A stretch of DNA of 9,922 bases from Marinagarivorans sp. UBA5870 (GCA_002432555.1 DJFO01000043.1:2007-11928); one strand, 5' to 3'. Numbered from the stretch's first letter, positions 1 to 6,370 are shown. Made by a program: numbers and translations. The notes: generated by a model not told the origin, from the sequence alone.

Positions 1-175
1 GCCGAATCCGCTGCCCTTCCGCTCGCACCTGAATCGTTTCCGTCACCTCCAGCGAACCGTCGGCGCTGACGACTATGTCCGAATGGAATTTGAGAATCTT
101 TTCGACAGCCGAGGCCGGCAGGGCGCTGCACAGCAAGCCGAGAATAATAGCCAAACGAAGGTAGAGTTTTGACAC
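1..175 (-). CDS. DUF2207 (YciQ-like) membrane protein, N-terminal part only
   Basis: This is the first 58 codons of a gene that continues past the left edge. The start is GTG at 173-175, set by a perfect AGGAGG (183-188) seven bases upstream. Residues 1-23 form a signal peptide (hydrophobic LAIILGLLCSALP, cleavage after ASA). The mature part begins with VEKILKFHSDIVVSADGSLE and goes on with a VTETIQV stretch. That beta-rich pattern of 'I..F.SDI.V..DGSL.VTETI.V' is typical of the DUF2207 N-terminal domain, which in this family precedes membrane segments and a glycine-rich tail (not visible here). Function is unknown; the family is an inner-membrane protein facing the periplasm. It lies directly downstream of lemA, whose stop codon overlaps this gene's ribosome binding site, so the two are almost certainly one operon. 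LemA-DUF2207 pairing is common in bacteria and supports the call. Confidence 0.8.
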   Translation of the reverse strand, partial: MSKLYLRLAIILGLLCSALPASAVEKILKFHSDIVVSADGSLEVTETIQVRAEGQRIR

Positions 176-182
176 AGCGGTG

Positions 183-188
183 CCTCCT
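183..188 (-). promoter_or_regulatory. Ribosome binding site of the DUF2207 gene, overlapping the lemA stop
   Basis: The minus strand reads TAGGAGG at 189-183: the TAG stop of lemA (187-189) shares its last two bases with a perfect AGGAGG. The GTG start follows after seven bases. This fixes the non-ATG start and suggests translational coupling with lemA. Confidence 0.75.
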
Positions 189-738
189 ATGCGACGCGCG
201 GATTTTCCCTGGATGCCGGTTCCGTACTGTAGAATTCGGCCGTTTTGAAGCCACAAAACTTGGCGATGATCAGATCTGGAAATTGCAGCACGCGATCATT
301 CAACTCGCGCACCGCGCCGTTGTAAAAGCGACGGGCAAATTGCAGCAGATTTTCGGTCTCCACCAGATCGCGCTGCAGTTGGGCGAAATTGTCGTCGGCC
401 TTGAGATCCGGATAGGCCTCTTGCAGAACAAAAATTTGGTTAAGTTGCCGCTCAAGCTGGTCTTCCAACTGCGCGAGGGCGGCAGGTCGGTTGTTATCCA
501 CCGCCTGGGACCGCAGTGCGGTGACGGCGGTCAACAGGCTGCGCTCATGGGCGGCGTAGGCTTGTACGGTGGTGACCAACTGCGGGATCAAATCGTGTCG
601 TCGGGCCAATTGAACGTCGACATCGCTCCAAGCGGCTTTAACTTGGTTGCGCAGGCGAATAAGACGGTTAAAGCTCCAGACCGCCCAAATCAATAGGCAT
701 AGGAGAAACAAGCCGAAGATCCAGCTTATGTCCAACAT
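187..738 (-). CDS. lemA: LemA family protein
   Basis: A 183-residue LemA protein of normal length. Residues 4-22 are a single N-terminal membrane anchor (WIFGLFLLCLLIWAVW). The family core follows: NQVKAAWSDVDVQLARRHDL at 31-50, a long helical stretch, YPDLKADDNF at 109-118, RRFYNGAVRELND at 136-148, FPD at 153-155 and FY at 169-170. LemA proteins are helical-bundle proteins anchored in the cytoplasmic membrane by a short N-terminus; their biochemical role is not settled. The ATG at 736-738 is chosen because the anchor starts there; an AGGA lies about ten bases upstream, so the ribosome site is only moderate. A TATAAT-like hexamer (764-759) is visible upstream, without a convincing -35. It is the first gene of an operon with DUF2207. 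Confidence 0.95.
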   Translation of the reverse strand: MLDISWIFGLFLLCLLIWAVWSFNRLIRLRNQVKAAWSDVDVQLARRHDLIPQLVTTVQAYAAHERSLLTAVTALRSQAVDNNRPAALAQLEDQLERQLNQIFVLQEAYPDLKADDNFAQLQRDLVETENLLQFARRFYNGAVRELNDRVLQFPDLIIAKFCGFKTAEFYSTEPASRENPRVA

Positions 739-937
739 GTGCAGCCAATCCTTTAATTATTATAACGCGCGCTTCTCTTAGCTGAGGAAGCGCGGCGTGG
801 TTGACGAGGTGATTCTAACCCGGACGAGCGGGTTAGAGTAGAGGCGGAAGAAGTGTGGTGAAGCCACCGGCCAGTCCCCCAACAGTGCGGTCGGAACAGG
901 CGAGTCTTCATTGACTCGACACGAGCAAGCCCGGCTT
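739..937. other. Intergenic region between amidase gene and lemA, with two hairpins
   Basis: About 200 bases without a gene. It holds a perfect 9-bp stem with a 6-base loop (TCTAACCCG at 814-822, CGGGTTAGA at 829-837) and a smaller 6-bp stem (CGAGTC 901-906, GACTCG 913-918), about 20 bases past the amidase stop. Neither is followed by a T-run on either strand, so these are not standard intrinsic terminators. A TATAAT on the minus strand at 764-759 is a possible lemA -10 element. I see nothing else. Confidence 0.5.
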
Positions 938-1543
938 CTACGCGTAAGGATTTTTGGTATAGATCATCAGCGGGAGCGGGATAAATCCGTCGATGCCGAT
1001 ATCCTTGTCTTTTGTCCTGCCACCATTATCGGTGCGCTCGTTGAAGCACACCACGCCGCCACCGATCCCGCCAGTGAGAGCGCCGGACCGGGTGCCGCCC
1101 CACAGGGTCTTGCCGTAATGCTGGTGCCCCACGTTCGCGGTATTTCCGTCGAGCGTTCTATAACGGCCGTTGCCGTGATCCTTTACGATAAATCCCATGT
1201 GATCCGTCTTTTTGCCTCGGACCCACTGGGCGTAGTAAATATCGCCAGGCTTGGGTTTGTACGTTTTCTTCGACTGGAGGATGTACTGGAACCCATCGTC
1301 GATATCATCTTTTGCATTTGTTAGCCATTCGCCGTACTTTCGCTGGAATATTGGATATCCGGCTTTCAGCAGCGCCCAATTGAGAAAAATCTGGCACCAG
1401 GAAGTGTTCAGCATCGCCTGTTCGTTCTTGCCCGCGAATTCGCGATAGGAGGCAAAATACTCGGCGACTCGTTGGGGGTTGGTCAGAACGCTAACTCCCT
1501 CTTCTTTTCCGGCGAGCTGTAGCAGAATTTCTCTGGAAGGCAT
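938..1543 (-). CDS. CHAP-domain cysteine amidase/peptidase-like protein
   Basis: A 201-residue protein with a CHAP (NlpC/P60-superfamily) fold pattern. The likely nucleophile is Cys50 in WCQIFLNWALLKAG (49-62), matching the family's 'WC..F..W.L..AG'. Then comes PGDI at 99-102, DHMGFIV at 114-120 with the likely general base His115, and TLDGNTA at 130-136, where Asn134 can be the third catalytic residue. Such enzymes cut amide bonds in peptidoglycan peptides; that activity is inferred. The N-terminus (MPSREILLQLAGKEEG) is amphipathic with no signal peptide or membrane segment, so self-export is not evident. The start is supported by AAGGAG (1556-1551) seven bases upstream. The tail after about residue 165 (charged, TDNGGRTKDKD) is not recognised. 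It stands alone, 199 bases before lemA and divergent from the repeat-protein gene. It could be a housekeeping hydrolase, a phage-derived endolysin or a secretion-system effector. Confidence 0.75.
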   Translation of the reverse strand: MPSREILLQLAGKEEGVSVLTNPQRVAEYFASYREFAGKNEQAMLNTSWCQIFLNWALLKAGYPIFQRKYGEWLTNAKDDIDDGFQYILQSKKTYKPKPGDIYYAQWVRGKKTDHMGFIVKDHGNGRYRTLDGNTANVGHQHYGKTLWGGTRSGALTGGIGGGVVCFNERTDNGGRTKDKDIGIDGFIPLPLMIYTKNPYA

Positions 1544-1889
1544 TGCGGTTCTCCTTGTCGCAGTGTGGGAAAAAAATGACGCTATTCAGATGGGCGAGTA
1601 CTTTAGCATCCGATGGAGCGGACACGCAATTTGTGACATACGGCACGCTTTTGGCGGACTAAGCCCCGCCAACCAAACGAGACACCGTCCGCGCGCATTC
1701 CACCCACTGCTGTACTTACAGACAAAAAGGGCGGATACTGGCCGAACGTCAGGTCTCCACACCTCCGCATAACCGCCGATTCGGCAAAGGCCAATGAAAC
1801 TCCTCCTCAAGCTGCCCCAACCAAGGGCAATTCCGGGAATAGTTCCCCCTTTTACGGCCGAGTCTAAAACTCGTTGTGAGAATTTTCCG
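1544..1889. other. Divergent intergenic region between amidase and repeat-protein genes
   Basis: About 345 bases that must carry the outward promoters of both flanking genes. I see no strong -35/-10 pair. It contains a 7-bp stem with an 8-base loop (TTGGCGG 1651-1657, CCGCCAA 1666-1672) and a short inverted repeat GGGAA-TAG-TTCCC (1835-1847) some 40 bases before the repeat-protein start. The latter might be an operator, but it is short enough to be chance. The frame of the repeat protein stays open back to an ATG at 1794; I treat that stretch as leader, because the signal peptide begins at the ATG at 1890. Confidence 0.4.
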
Positions 1890-2768
1890 ATGGCCACTGC
1901 AAAGTTGACAGTTGCTGCTGCTAAGCAAGCTTGCAAAGTGCTGCTTGTGATCGCGAGCTTTGTTGCCATAGCTCCCGTCTATGCCCAAATCAAGTCCTCG
2001 ACGCGGCAGCCAGAACATTCATACAAAAGCGACTACAGCGCACGCTGGAAATGCAACCGTGGTTTCACCGAAACGAGTGGCGAGTGTACGTCCATTGAGG
2101 TTCCGCCAAATGCGTATCTCAATTCGTTCGGAGACGACTGGCAATGCAAACGAGGATTCAAACGGCGCGAACATCAGTGCGAGCCGGTCAACCTTCCCCC
2201 CAATGCTTATCTCGTCCACGACTACCACTCTCAGGGATGGCAGTGTGAAAGAGGTTACGAGGAAGTGGATAAAAAGTGCATTCAAATTTTTGTACCCGAA
2301 AACGCGGTACTGCTCGGTCCAGCCTCCAACCAGAGCTGGGAGTGCTTGTTTGGCTACAAAAAGTTACGGGACTCCTGCAACAAAATAATCGTTCCTGCCA
2401 ACGCATATGCGACTGAGGCCGAAAACGATAAAGGGTGGAAGTGCAAAAAGATGTTTATGGAAGAAGACGGTCGCTGCACTCCCCTGAAGGTTCCGCAAAA
2501 TGCATTCATCGGCCGCGACGCAAAAAGTTGGCACTGCATGCGGGGATATAAGCGAGAGGGCAGCGCCTGTGCCGAAATTTGGCTACCGGCCAATGGCCAT
2601 TTGACCGATGGCGGAGATGCCTGGGAATGCGATCGCGGGTACAAGCGCAATCAACAACAATGCATCAAGATCAGCGTCCCGACAAATGCTCACCTGGATT
2701 TTTCGGGTAACGGTTGGACATGCAACCCCGGGTTCGACGAGGCGCCGGGCGGATGTAGCGGAAAATAA
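1890..2768 (+). CDS. Secreted cysteine-rich repeat protein (eight W-x-C...C units)
   Basis: I do not recognise a named family. With the ATG at 1890 the protein has 292 residues: a signal peptide at 1-32 (hydrophobic KVLLVIASFVAIAP, cleavage after VYA), then repeats to the end. Eight units each carry W-x-C, a following G-Y/F, and a second Cys exactly 11 residues after the first: Cys pairs 55/66, 86/97, 119/130, 152/163, 185/196, 216/227, 247/258, 278/289. Between units lies a linker of the form I/L-x-V/L-P-x-N-A-x-L. The period is 31 or 33 residues. Apart from Cys15 in the signal peptide, every Cys is in such a pair, so eight within-unit disulfides in the periplasm or outside are likely. An upstream in-frame ATG at 1794 would bury the signal peptide, and it has AAAGG only three bases away. 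The ribosome site at 1890 is weak. It converges on lpxO with a 20-base gap. A binding or structural role is a guess. Confidence 0.8.
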   Translation: MATAKLTVAAAKQACKVLLVIASFVAIAPVYAQIKSSTRQPEHSYKSDYSARWKCNRGFTETSGECTSIEVPPNAYLNSFGDDWQCKRGFKRREHQCEPVNLPPNAYLVHDYHSQGWQCERGYEEVDKKCIQIFVPENAVLLGPASNQSWECLFGYKKLRDSCNKIIVPANAYATEAENDKGWKCKKMFMEEDGRCTPLKVPQNAFIGRDAKSWHCMRGYKREGSACAEIWLPANGHLTDGGDAWECDRGYKRNQQQCIKISVPTNAHLDFSGNGWTCNPGFDEAPGGCSGK

Positions 2769-2788
2769 CCAGCGGGTCGACACCACCT

Positions 2789-3772
2789 TTACTCACTGAA
2801 CCCGCGCCACAAAAAGCCCACAAACTTCACCACCCCGTAGACAACGCCAAATCCAACAATCAGGGCCACCGCGTTGATGCCATAATTGATGAGCTTGTAC
2901 AGCCTGTAGTTCACCTTCTTCAATTTTTTCCCGCGCTCCAGGAAAGGTGTGATCCCCCGAAAGACCGCACTGGCAAGGCCCGCGGAGTCTTCTTCCGTAT
3001 TCGGCACCACGGCGGCACGCATCACGATTTTGTAAGCCACATTGATCGCCCGACCGAACAGATTCATCGGGCGCTCCACATCACACATCAGGATGAGTCG
3101 GTAATCTGGCGTATCGTTGCGGACATAATGAATATAGGTTTCATCGAACAGCAAAGCACCGCCGTCGCGCCAGGAGTGGGTTTGACCGTCCACGGAAATA
3201 AAACACTGATCGGAGTTCGGCGTCATGAGCCCGAGATGATACCGCAGCGAACAGGCCACCGGGTCGGCGTGGCGGGTGAGGTGTGAGCCCGGCGGCAATA
3301 TGGAAAACATAGCGCCGTTGACGCTTTTGATTTGACTGAGTATGGCGAGAGTTTTTGGACAGAGCCGCTCGGCTGAGCGATGCTGGGAGCCATACCATTT
3401 CAGATAAAACTTGCGCCAGCCGAATTTATAAAATGTATGAAAGCCCAGGTCATAATGCGCGGGCTGCCCCGGCGTATTAATGCTTTCGAAAGACTGATTG
3501 ACATGCAGTGCTACAGCTTCGTCGCGGATGACGTTCCAATTCTGCTGAATATCCCAAAGCTCTGGAAATTTGCCTAAATCCATGATCGGTAAGGCGGCAC
3601 GCTTATCGGTGAAGAGGTAAAGCAGGCAGTTCAGGGGGGTAAATACCGGCCAGCCTTTCCGGAGATATTCGGAAAACTTGACATACCGGATCGCGCCGCG
3701 TACCGAGTATACGTAGACAATGCTGAAAAAGGTGAACAGGAGGAAAACACCAAAGACGCTGATCAATGCCAT
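2789..3772 (-). CDS. lpxO: Lipid A 2-hydroxylase LpxO (Fe(II)/2-oxoglutarate dependent)
   Basis: A membrane-bound member of the Asp/Asn beta-hydroxylase family. LpxO uses O2, Fe(II) and 2-oxoglutarate to put a 2-hydroxyl on a secondary acyl chain of lipid A. With the ATG at 3770-3772 it has 327 residues, near the roughly 300 of Salmonella LpxO. It has an N-terminal membrane helix (2-24) and a C-terminal one (about 298-321). The core matches LpxO as I remember it: FYKFGWRKFYLKWYG (114-128), LCPKTLAILSQIKSV (137-151), LPPG, then HADP with likely iron ligands His168 and Asp170, SLRYHLGL, VDGQ.HSWRDG, FDETYIH with His215, and ERPM. Arg225 probably binds 2-oxoglutarate. The frame is open to an ATG at 3829, but the known N-terminus begins as at 3772; neither start has a good ribosome site. 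A perfect TTGACA lies upstream (3921-3916), with no good -10 at normal spacing. Confidence 0.88.
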   Translation of the reverse strand: MALISVFGVFLLFTFFSIVYVYSVRGAIRYVKFSEYLRKGWPVFTPLNCLLYLFTDKRAALPIMDLGKFPELWDIQQNWNVIRDEAVALHVNQSFESINTPGQPAHYDLGFHTFYKFGWRKFYLKWYGSQHRSAERLCPKTLAILSQIKSVNGAMFSILPPGSHLTRHADPVACSLRYHLGLMTPNSDQCFISVDGQTHSWRDGGALLFDETYIHYVRNDTPDYRLILMCDVERPMNLFGRAINVAYKIVMRAAVVPNTEEDSAGLASAVFRGITPFLERGKKLKKVNYRLYKLINYGINAVALIVGFGVVYGVVKFVGFLWRGFSE

Positions 3773-3976
3773 GGATGGAATCACACATTTGGGGTTATTC
3801 CGCCGCGAGCCGAACAAAGTTCGCGGCATGAAGATGATCTAGCGGGAACGGTTTTACCGGGCGAGGATATCCCATCGAGGCATTATTTGGTATAAGTTCC
3901 TGCACCGACAGGTCATGTCAACGGGAATCGTAACGAGGGTATTACTGGCCGACGCCAATGATTGCCTAGCTGAGTT
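3773..3976. other. Upstream region of lpxO
   Basis: About 200 bases between lpxO and the next minus-strand gene. On the minus strand a perfect -35-like TTGACA occurs at 3921-3916, but the best downstream candidates (ACTTAT, TATACC) are 18 and 21 bases on, so the promoter is only possible. TGTC/GACA arms around it (GACATGACCTGTC) form a small inverted repeat. The part 3773-3829 is an in-frame extension of lpxO. No other gene or terminator is visible. Confidence 0.35.
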
Positions 3977-4411
3977 CTATTTAAGGGATGCGGCGAGATC
4001 AATAAGCACTTGAGACGTAACTGCGGTAAAATTCTGCGCAAGATCGACATTGCACCACCAATTCATGGCAATCTCCTCTGATATGCACTGCACCACGTAA
4101 TCGTCTCCCGATCGGATACAGAGCTGGTAATCGATTGCATCATTGAGAAGAGAGTATTCGATGCCCGCCATAAAACCCCATCCGCGGCGATTCCTGCTGA
4201 AGTATTGTTGATACGAATGGTCCAGTCGTTGAATGTCCATGTCGCTTCTCGAAAACATAAAACGATGGAATTCGATAAATGTGGTGCGATTGATCAAAAT
4301 GGGTTGATGATCCCCGCGCGCACCGTTGTCGAGCAGTAAGTGAGGGTTGGTGATCAGCGATCTTCCCTGATGGTGAAGGTCCAAGACCACCTTTAAAGCA
4401 AGTGTATTCAT
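3977..4411 (-). CDS. Hypothetical protein, 144 residues
   Basis: I do not recognise this protein. It begins MNTLALKVVLDLHHQGRSLI and shows no signal peptide or membrane segment, so it is probably cytoplasmic. The composition is gene-like: mixed hydrophobic and charged residues, aromatic clusters (FIEFHRFMFSRSD around 45-57, RGWGFMAGIEY around 75-85) and a tryptophan pair in MNWWCNVD near 115-122. AGGA at 4422-4419, seven bases before the ATG, supports the start and the reality of the gene. The space between them is a perfect 10-bp palindrome, ATTCGCGAAT (4410-4419), which overlaps the start codon and could make start-site access structure-dependent. It is followed by lpxO on the same strand after about 200 bases. 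A competing minus-strand frame (4140-4715) overlaps it but lacks these start signals. Confidence 0.6.
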   Translation of the reverse strand: MNTLALKVVLDLHHQGRSLITNPHLLLDNGARGDHQPILINRTTFIEFHRFMFSRSDMDIQRLDHSYQQYFSRNRRGWGFMAGIEYSLLNDAIDYQLCIRSGDDYVVQCISEEIAMNWWCNVDLAQNFTAVTSQVLIDLAASLK

Positions 4412-4422
4412 TCGCGAATCCT

Positions 4423-4890
4423 GCCAAATCAGCGGGGGGCGTTAATCTATGAACGCGCATTGGCGAGTAAGTGCGACGCCTTTCTCCTGCCCAGTCACTG
4501 CTCACGTTGGGTTGCGCCTGCAAGGGGCGTACCCGTTCGCCCGCCCCGGATGCGAGTTCTCCCCAGCCCCTTGATGCCCCCCCTCCCTTGCAATCGAAGC
4601 TGGTCAGGAAGGCGAAGATAGCAAGGAGCCGCTCCCTATACACATCCATTGGCTTTGCTCGGCTTCGTTGACGGTTGACACCTCCGTGGAAGGAGCATGC
4701 CGTAGTAAATCGCATTCGTCCCTAGCGTCCCCACTCCCAGGGTCGCCCCCCGCGGGCCACCCGCCCTACCCTTTCGAAGAATGGGTTGCGCCGATCAGAC
4801 GATGGAGCGACGTCGGGGCGAGGAAGAACATGAGAGCTGCCACGCGGACTGCCGTGCCCAGTCGTCTGTGCGGCAGAATATCAAAGGTGC
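4423..4890. other. G/C-run-rich intergenic region without a credible gene
   Basis: About 470 bases between the hypothetical gene and the SIMPL gene. The plus strand has many C runs (for example CCCCCCCTCCC near 4580 and CGCCCCCCGCGGGCC near 4745) and a strong pyrimidine bias in its middle. Long open frames exist on both strands (minus 4715 down to 4140; plus 4471-4671 and 4668-4898), but their translations are rich in G, R, S and P, lack family motifs and have no good ribosome sites. I read them as by-products of base composition. It may be the remains of an inserted or repeated element, but I see no terminal repeats or target duplication. Confidence 0.4.
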
Positions 4891-5604
4891 CTACATGATC
4901 TTATAAATAGCCCGAATGGTTTTCTTGATCCAGATATGTTGCGGGACTGACAGATGGGGTGAAGATTCGACGCCAGTATCTGCAGCTCGCATTAACGCAC
5001 CGAAAGAGCCCTGGGCACTTTCGATAGGATTAAAATCGAAAGTCTCTGAAGCCGCAAAAAGAGAACTGATTTTCACCCCCAGTCCCGCAGCAAGCGATTC
5101 CGCTTTTTGTTTGGCGTCATCGGCGGCGGCTTTGGTTAATTGCGCGGTGACTTCCTTTCGATTGGAGACGTCGAATTCGGAGGCAATATTAGTGACGTTC
5201 TTCAGAATCGCCAACTGATCCGCGAAGGGCGCGTATTTTGTTATTTGATTGATCTGCACCGTAAACGTCTGGGCTATTTCGTAACCCTGAATTTCCAGGT
5301 CTTCGTAGTTTTCATTTTTTCCGCGCCGAGTGGACTTGCGGTAGTCCGATGAACTGATGTCTTCCGGCGGAATCCCGTGTTTGGGCGCCAGCGCCAGAAT
5401 CTCCTTGGCCCGTGTCGACAAGGTTGCAGCGGCAACGTTCGGGTCCTTATCAAAAGCCACCAGTTCGAAAGTCAGCTTGGCCCGATCGGGTTTCACCTTG
5501 ATCTCGGCTTCGCCGTCGACATGCACAAAGGGAAAATCGGGCATTTCTGCCCCTCTAGCGGAAAAACAAAGGGACAGAATGAGGATAAGGATAAAACTAC
5601 GCAT
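4891..5604 (-). CDS. SIMPL-domain (DUF541) periplasmic protein
   Basis: A 237-residue protein of the SIMPL/DUF541 family (E. coli YggE and Brucella BP26 are relatives of similar size). Residues 1-19 are a signal peptide (FILILILSLCFS, cleavage after ARGA). The domain starts with FVHVDGEAEIKVKPD (26-40), the usual entry motif, followed by a GI.PEDI turn (77-83), the Y.I....TV.I strand (108-117), KNVTNI (135-140), and the helix AADDAKQKAESLAAGLGVKI (160-179). Family members form periplasmic or outer-membrane oligomers and have been tied to oxidative-stress protection; the molecular function is open. The ATG at 5602-5604 has AGGAG (5617-5613) eight bases upstream. An earlier in-frame ATG at 5634 would add ten residues before the signal peptide and is not preferred. 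It stands alone on the minus strand, with no visible intrinsic terminator. Confidence 0.9.
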   Translation of the reverse strand: MRSFILILILSLCFSARGAEMPDFPFVHVDGEAEIKVKPDRAKLTFELVAFDKDPNVAAATLSTRAKEILALAPKHGIPPEDISSSDYRKSTRRGKNENYEDLEIQGYEIAQTFTVQINQITKYAPFADQLAILKNVTNIASEFDVSNRKEVTAQLTKAAADDAKQKAESLAAGLGVKISSLFAASETFDFNPIESAQGSFGALMRAADTGVESSPHLSVPQHIWIKKTIRAIYKIM

Positions 5605-5834
5605 CTTTTTGACTCCTGTTGGGCGGTATGTCATTTAGACCAGAGTATAGACCGTTCAAGGCGCTCACTTTCTTCCCGGCTGACCAATTCGTTCGATCGC
5701 TGGTCGCAGCTGCGTGCAGCTGCGACCAGCCTCTGAACTGCTCGGCACTATGCGGACCATCAACCGTCTTCTATTAACGACCAATGGCGATCCGAACGCC
5801 CCTCAGTCCTGCCAGAATGCGCTAATCAAGCCGA
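5605..5834. other. Intergenic region between SIMPL gene and small cysteine-rich gene
   Basis: About 230 bases. Its main content is the perfect inverted repeat at 5699-5730, listed separately, plus the SIMPL gene's ribosome site at 5617-5613. Weak plus-strand open frames cross it, but they are shadows of the SIMPL gene or lack start signals. I cannot identify a promoter with confidence. Confidence 0.35.
5699..5730. repeat. Perfect 14-bp-arm inverted repeat (strong hairpin)
   Basis: GCTGGTCGCAGCTG (5699-5712) and CAGCTGCGACCAGC (5717-5730) are exact reverse complements around the 4-base loop CGTG. The hairpin lies 131 bases past the stop of the small cysteine-rich gene and 94 bases before the SIMPL start. 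No T-run follows on either strand, so it is not a standard intrinsic terminator. It may be an RNA-processing or stabilising hairpin, a REP-type repeat unit, or a protein-binding palindrome. Confidence 0.75.
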
Positions 5835-6101
5835 TTATGATGTGGCCAACAATTTCCCATTGCCATATGACCGTTGATAGATGGCCTGCAGCTCTTCGAC
5901 TTTCATTGCCAGGTCAATTTTTAATCGACCAGCAATATAGCTGACTCCACGAGCCGCGCTTTCATCAAGCGGGCACTCACAACGAACCAACGCGACAAAC
6001 GCGTCGCAAATAAAAGCACAGCAATCGCTAATCTCCACTAAATCGTCACAGAGCATCAGGAAGTCACTTTGAGCATCGTCTTTATAACGTGAACCAGGCA
6101 T
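5835..6101 (-). CDS. Small cysteine-rich hypothetical protein, 88 residues
   Basis: I do not recognise the family. The protein looks like two or three helices: a first helix with SDFLMLCDDLVEISDCCAFI, a second around FVALVRC, and a long third (VSYIAGRLKIDLAMKVEELQ, 53-72). Six cysteines fall within 26 residues (18, 27, 28, 32, 41, 43), including CC-x3-C and C-x-C, but there is no signal peptide, so disulfides are unlikely; thiol or metal roles are possible but unproven. AGGAG (6115-6111), nine bases before the ATG, supports a real gene. The helix-turn-helix-length layout recalls the many small orphan DUF proteins of pseudomonads and relatives, but I cannot assign one. It stands downstream of the GH6 gene on the same strand, behind that gene's strong terminator, so it is probably transcribed separately. 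Confidence 0.65.
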   Translation of the reverse strand: MPGSRYKDDAQSDFLMLCDDLVEISDCCAFICDAFVALVRCECPLDESAARGVSYIAGRLKIDLAMKVEELQAIYQRSYGNGKLLATS

Positions 6102-6318
6102 AACAATCGTCTCCTATTCGAGGCTCTGGAAATGGCCAAAGCCAGCGGAGTGGATGCTACTAAAGTTTTGTGCGGGAATTGCTCCGCTATCGGAGCAAAC
6201 GTAATTTTTTTTCAGCCGGCACTGCGGCCCCTGTAGTAGAGGAACCCCTGCAACCGGTATTAGAGGTAAAGAATCGCCAGGGGCGGATGCTGCGGAGTAC
6301 CAGGGGAATCCATCAGGC
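6102..6318. other. Intergenic region upstream of small cysteine-rich gene
   Basis: About 215 bases between the GH6 terminator and the 88-residue gene. It must hold that gene's promoter, since the terminator separates it from GH6, but only weak matches are seen on the minus strand. The open frames here (plus 6170-6466, minus 6320-6114) lack ribosome sites and motifs. Nothing else is identified. Confidence 0.3.
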
Positions 6319-6358
6319 AAAAAAAAGCCCCCCTCCAGCGCAAGCCAAGAGGGGGGCT
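6319..6358 (-). terminator. Intrinsic terminator of the GH6 cellulase gene
   Basis: On the minus strand AGCCCCCCTC (6358-6349) pairs perfectly with GAGGGGGGCT (6335-6326) around a 13-base loop, and eight T follow (6326-6319). It begins 12 bases past the GH6 stop codon. This is a textbook Rho-independent terminator and shows that GH6 is the end of its transcript. Confidence 0.93.
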
Positions 6359-6370
6359 CTATATTATCGA

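Noticed and set aside
169..696. Plus-strand 175-residue open frame
   Set aside because: Antisense shadow of lemA, which has complete family motifs on the minus strand.
1479..1772. Plus-strand 97-residue frame across the amidase start and the divergent region
   Set aside because: Starts antisense inside the amidase gene, has no ribosome site, and its translation shows no motif.
1794..1889. In-frame upstream ATG extending the repeat protein by 32 residues
   Set aside because: The extension would place a proline-rich segment before a well-formed signal peptide that begins at the ATG at 1890.
2772..2805. GCGGGT...ACCCGC pairing between the convergent repeat-protein and lpxO genes as a bidirectional terminator
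   Set aside because: Only six base pairs with a loop of over 20 bases, overlapping the lpxO stop, and no T-run on either side.
4140..4715. Minus-strand 191-residue frame overlapping the 144-residue gene
   Set aside because: Translation is rich in G, R, S and P without motifs, has no ribosome site, and overlaps a better-supported frame. Its length follows from G/C-rich composition lacking stop codons.
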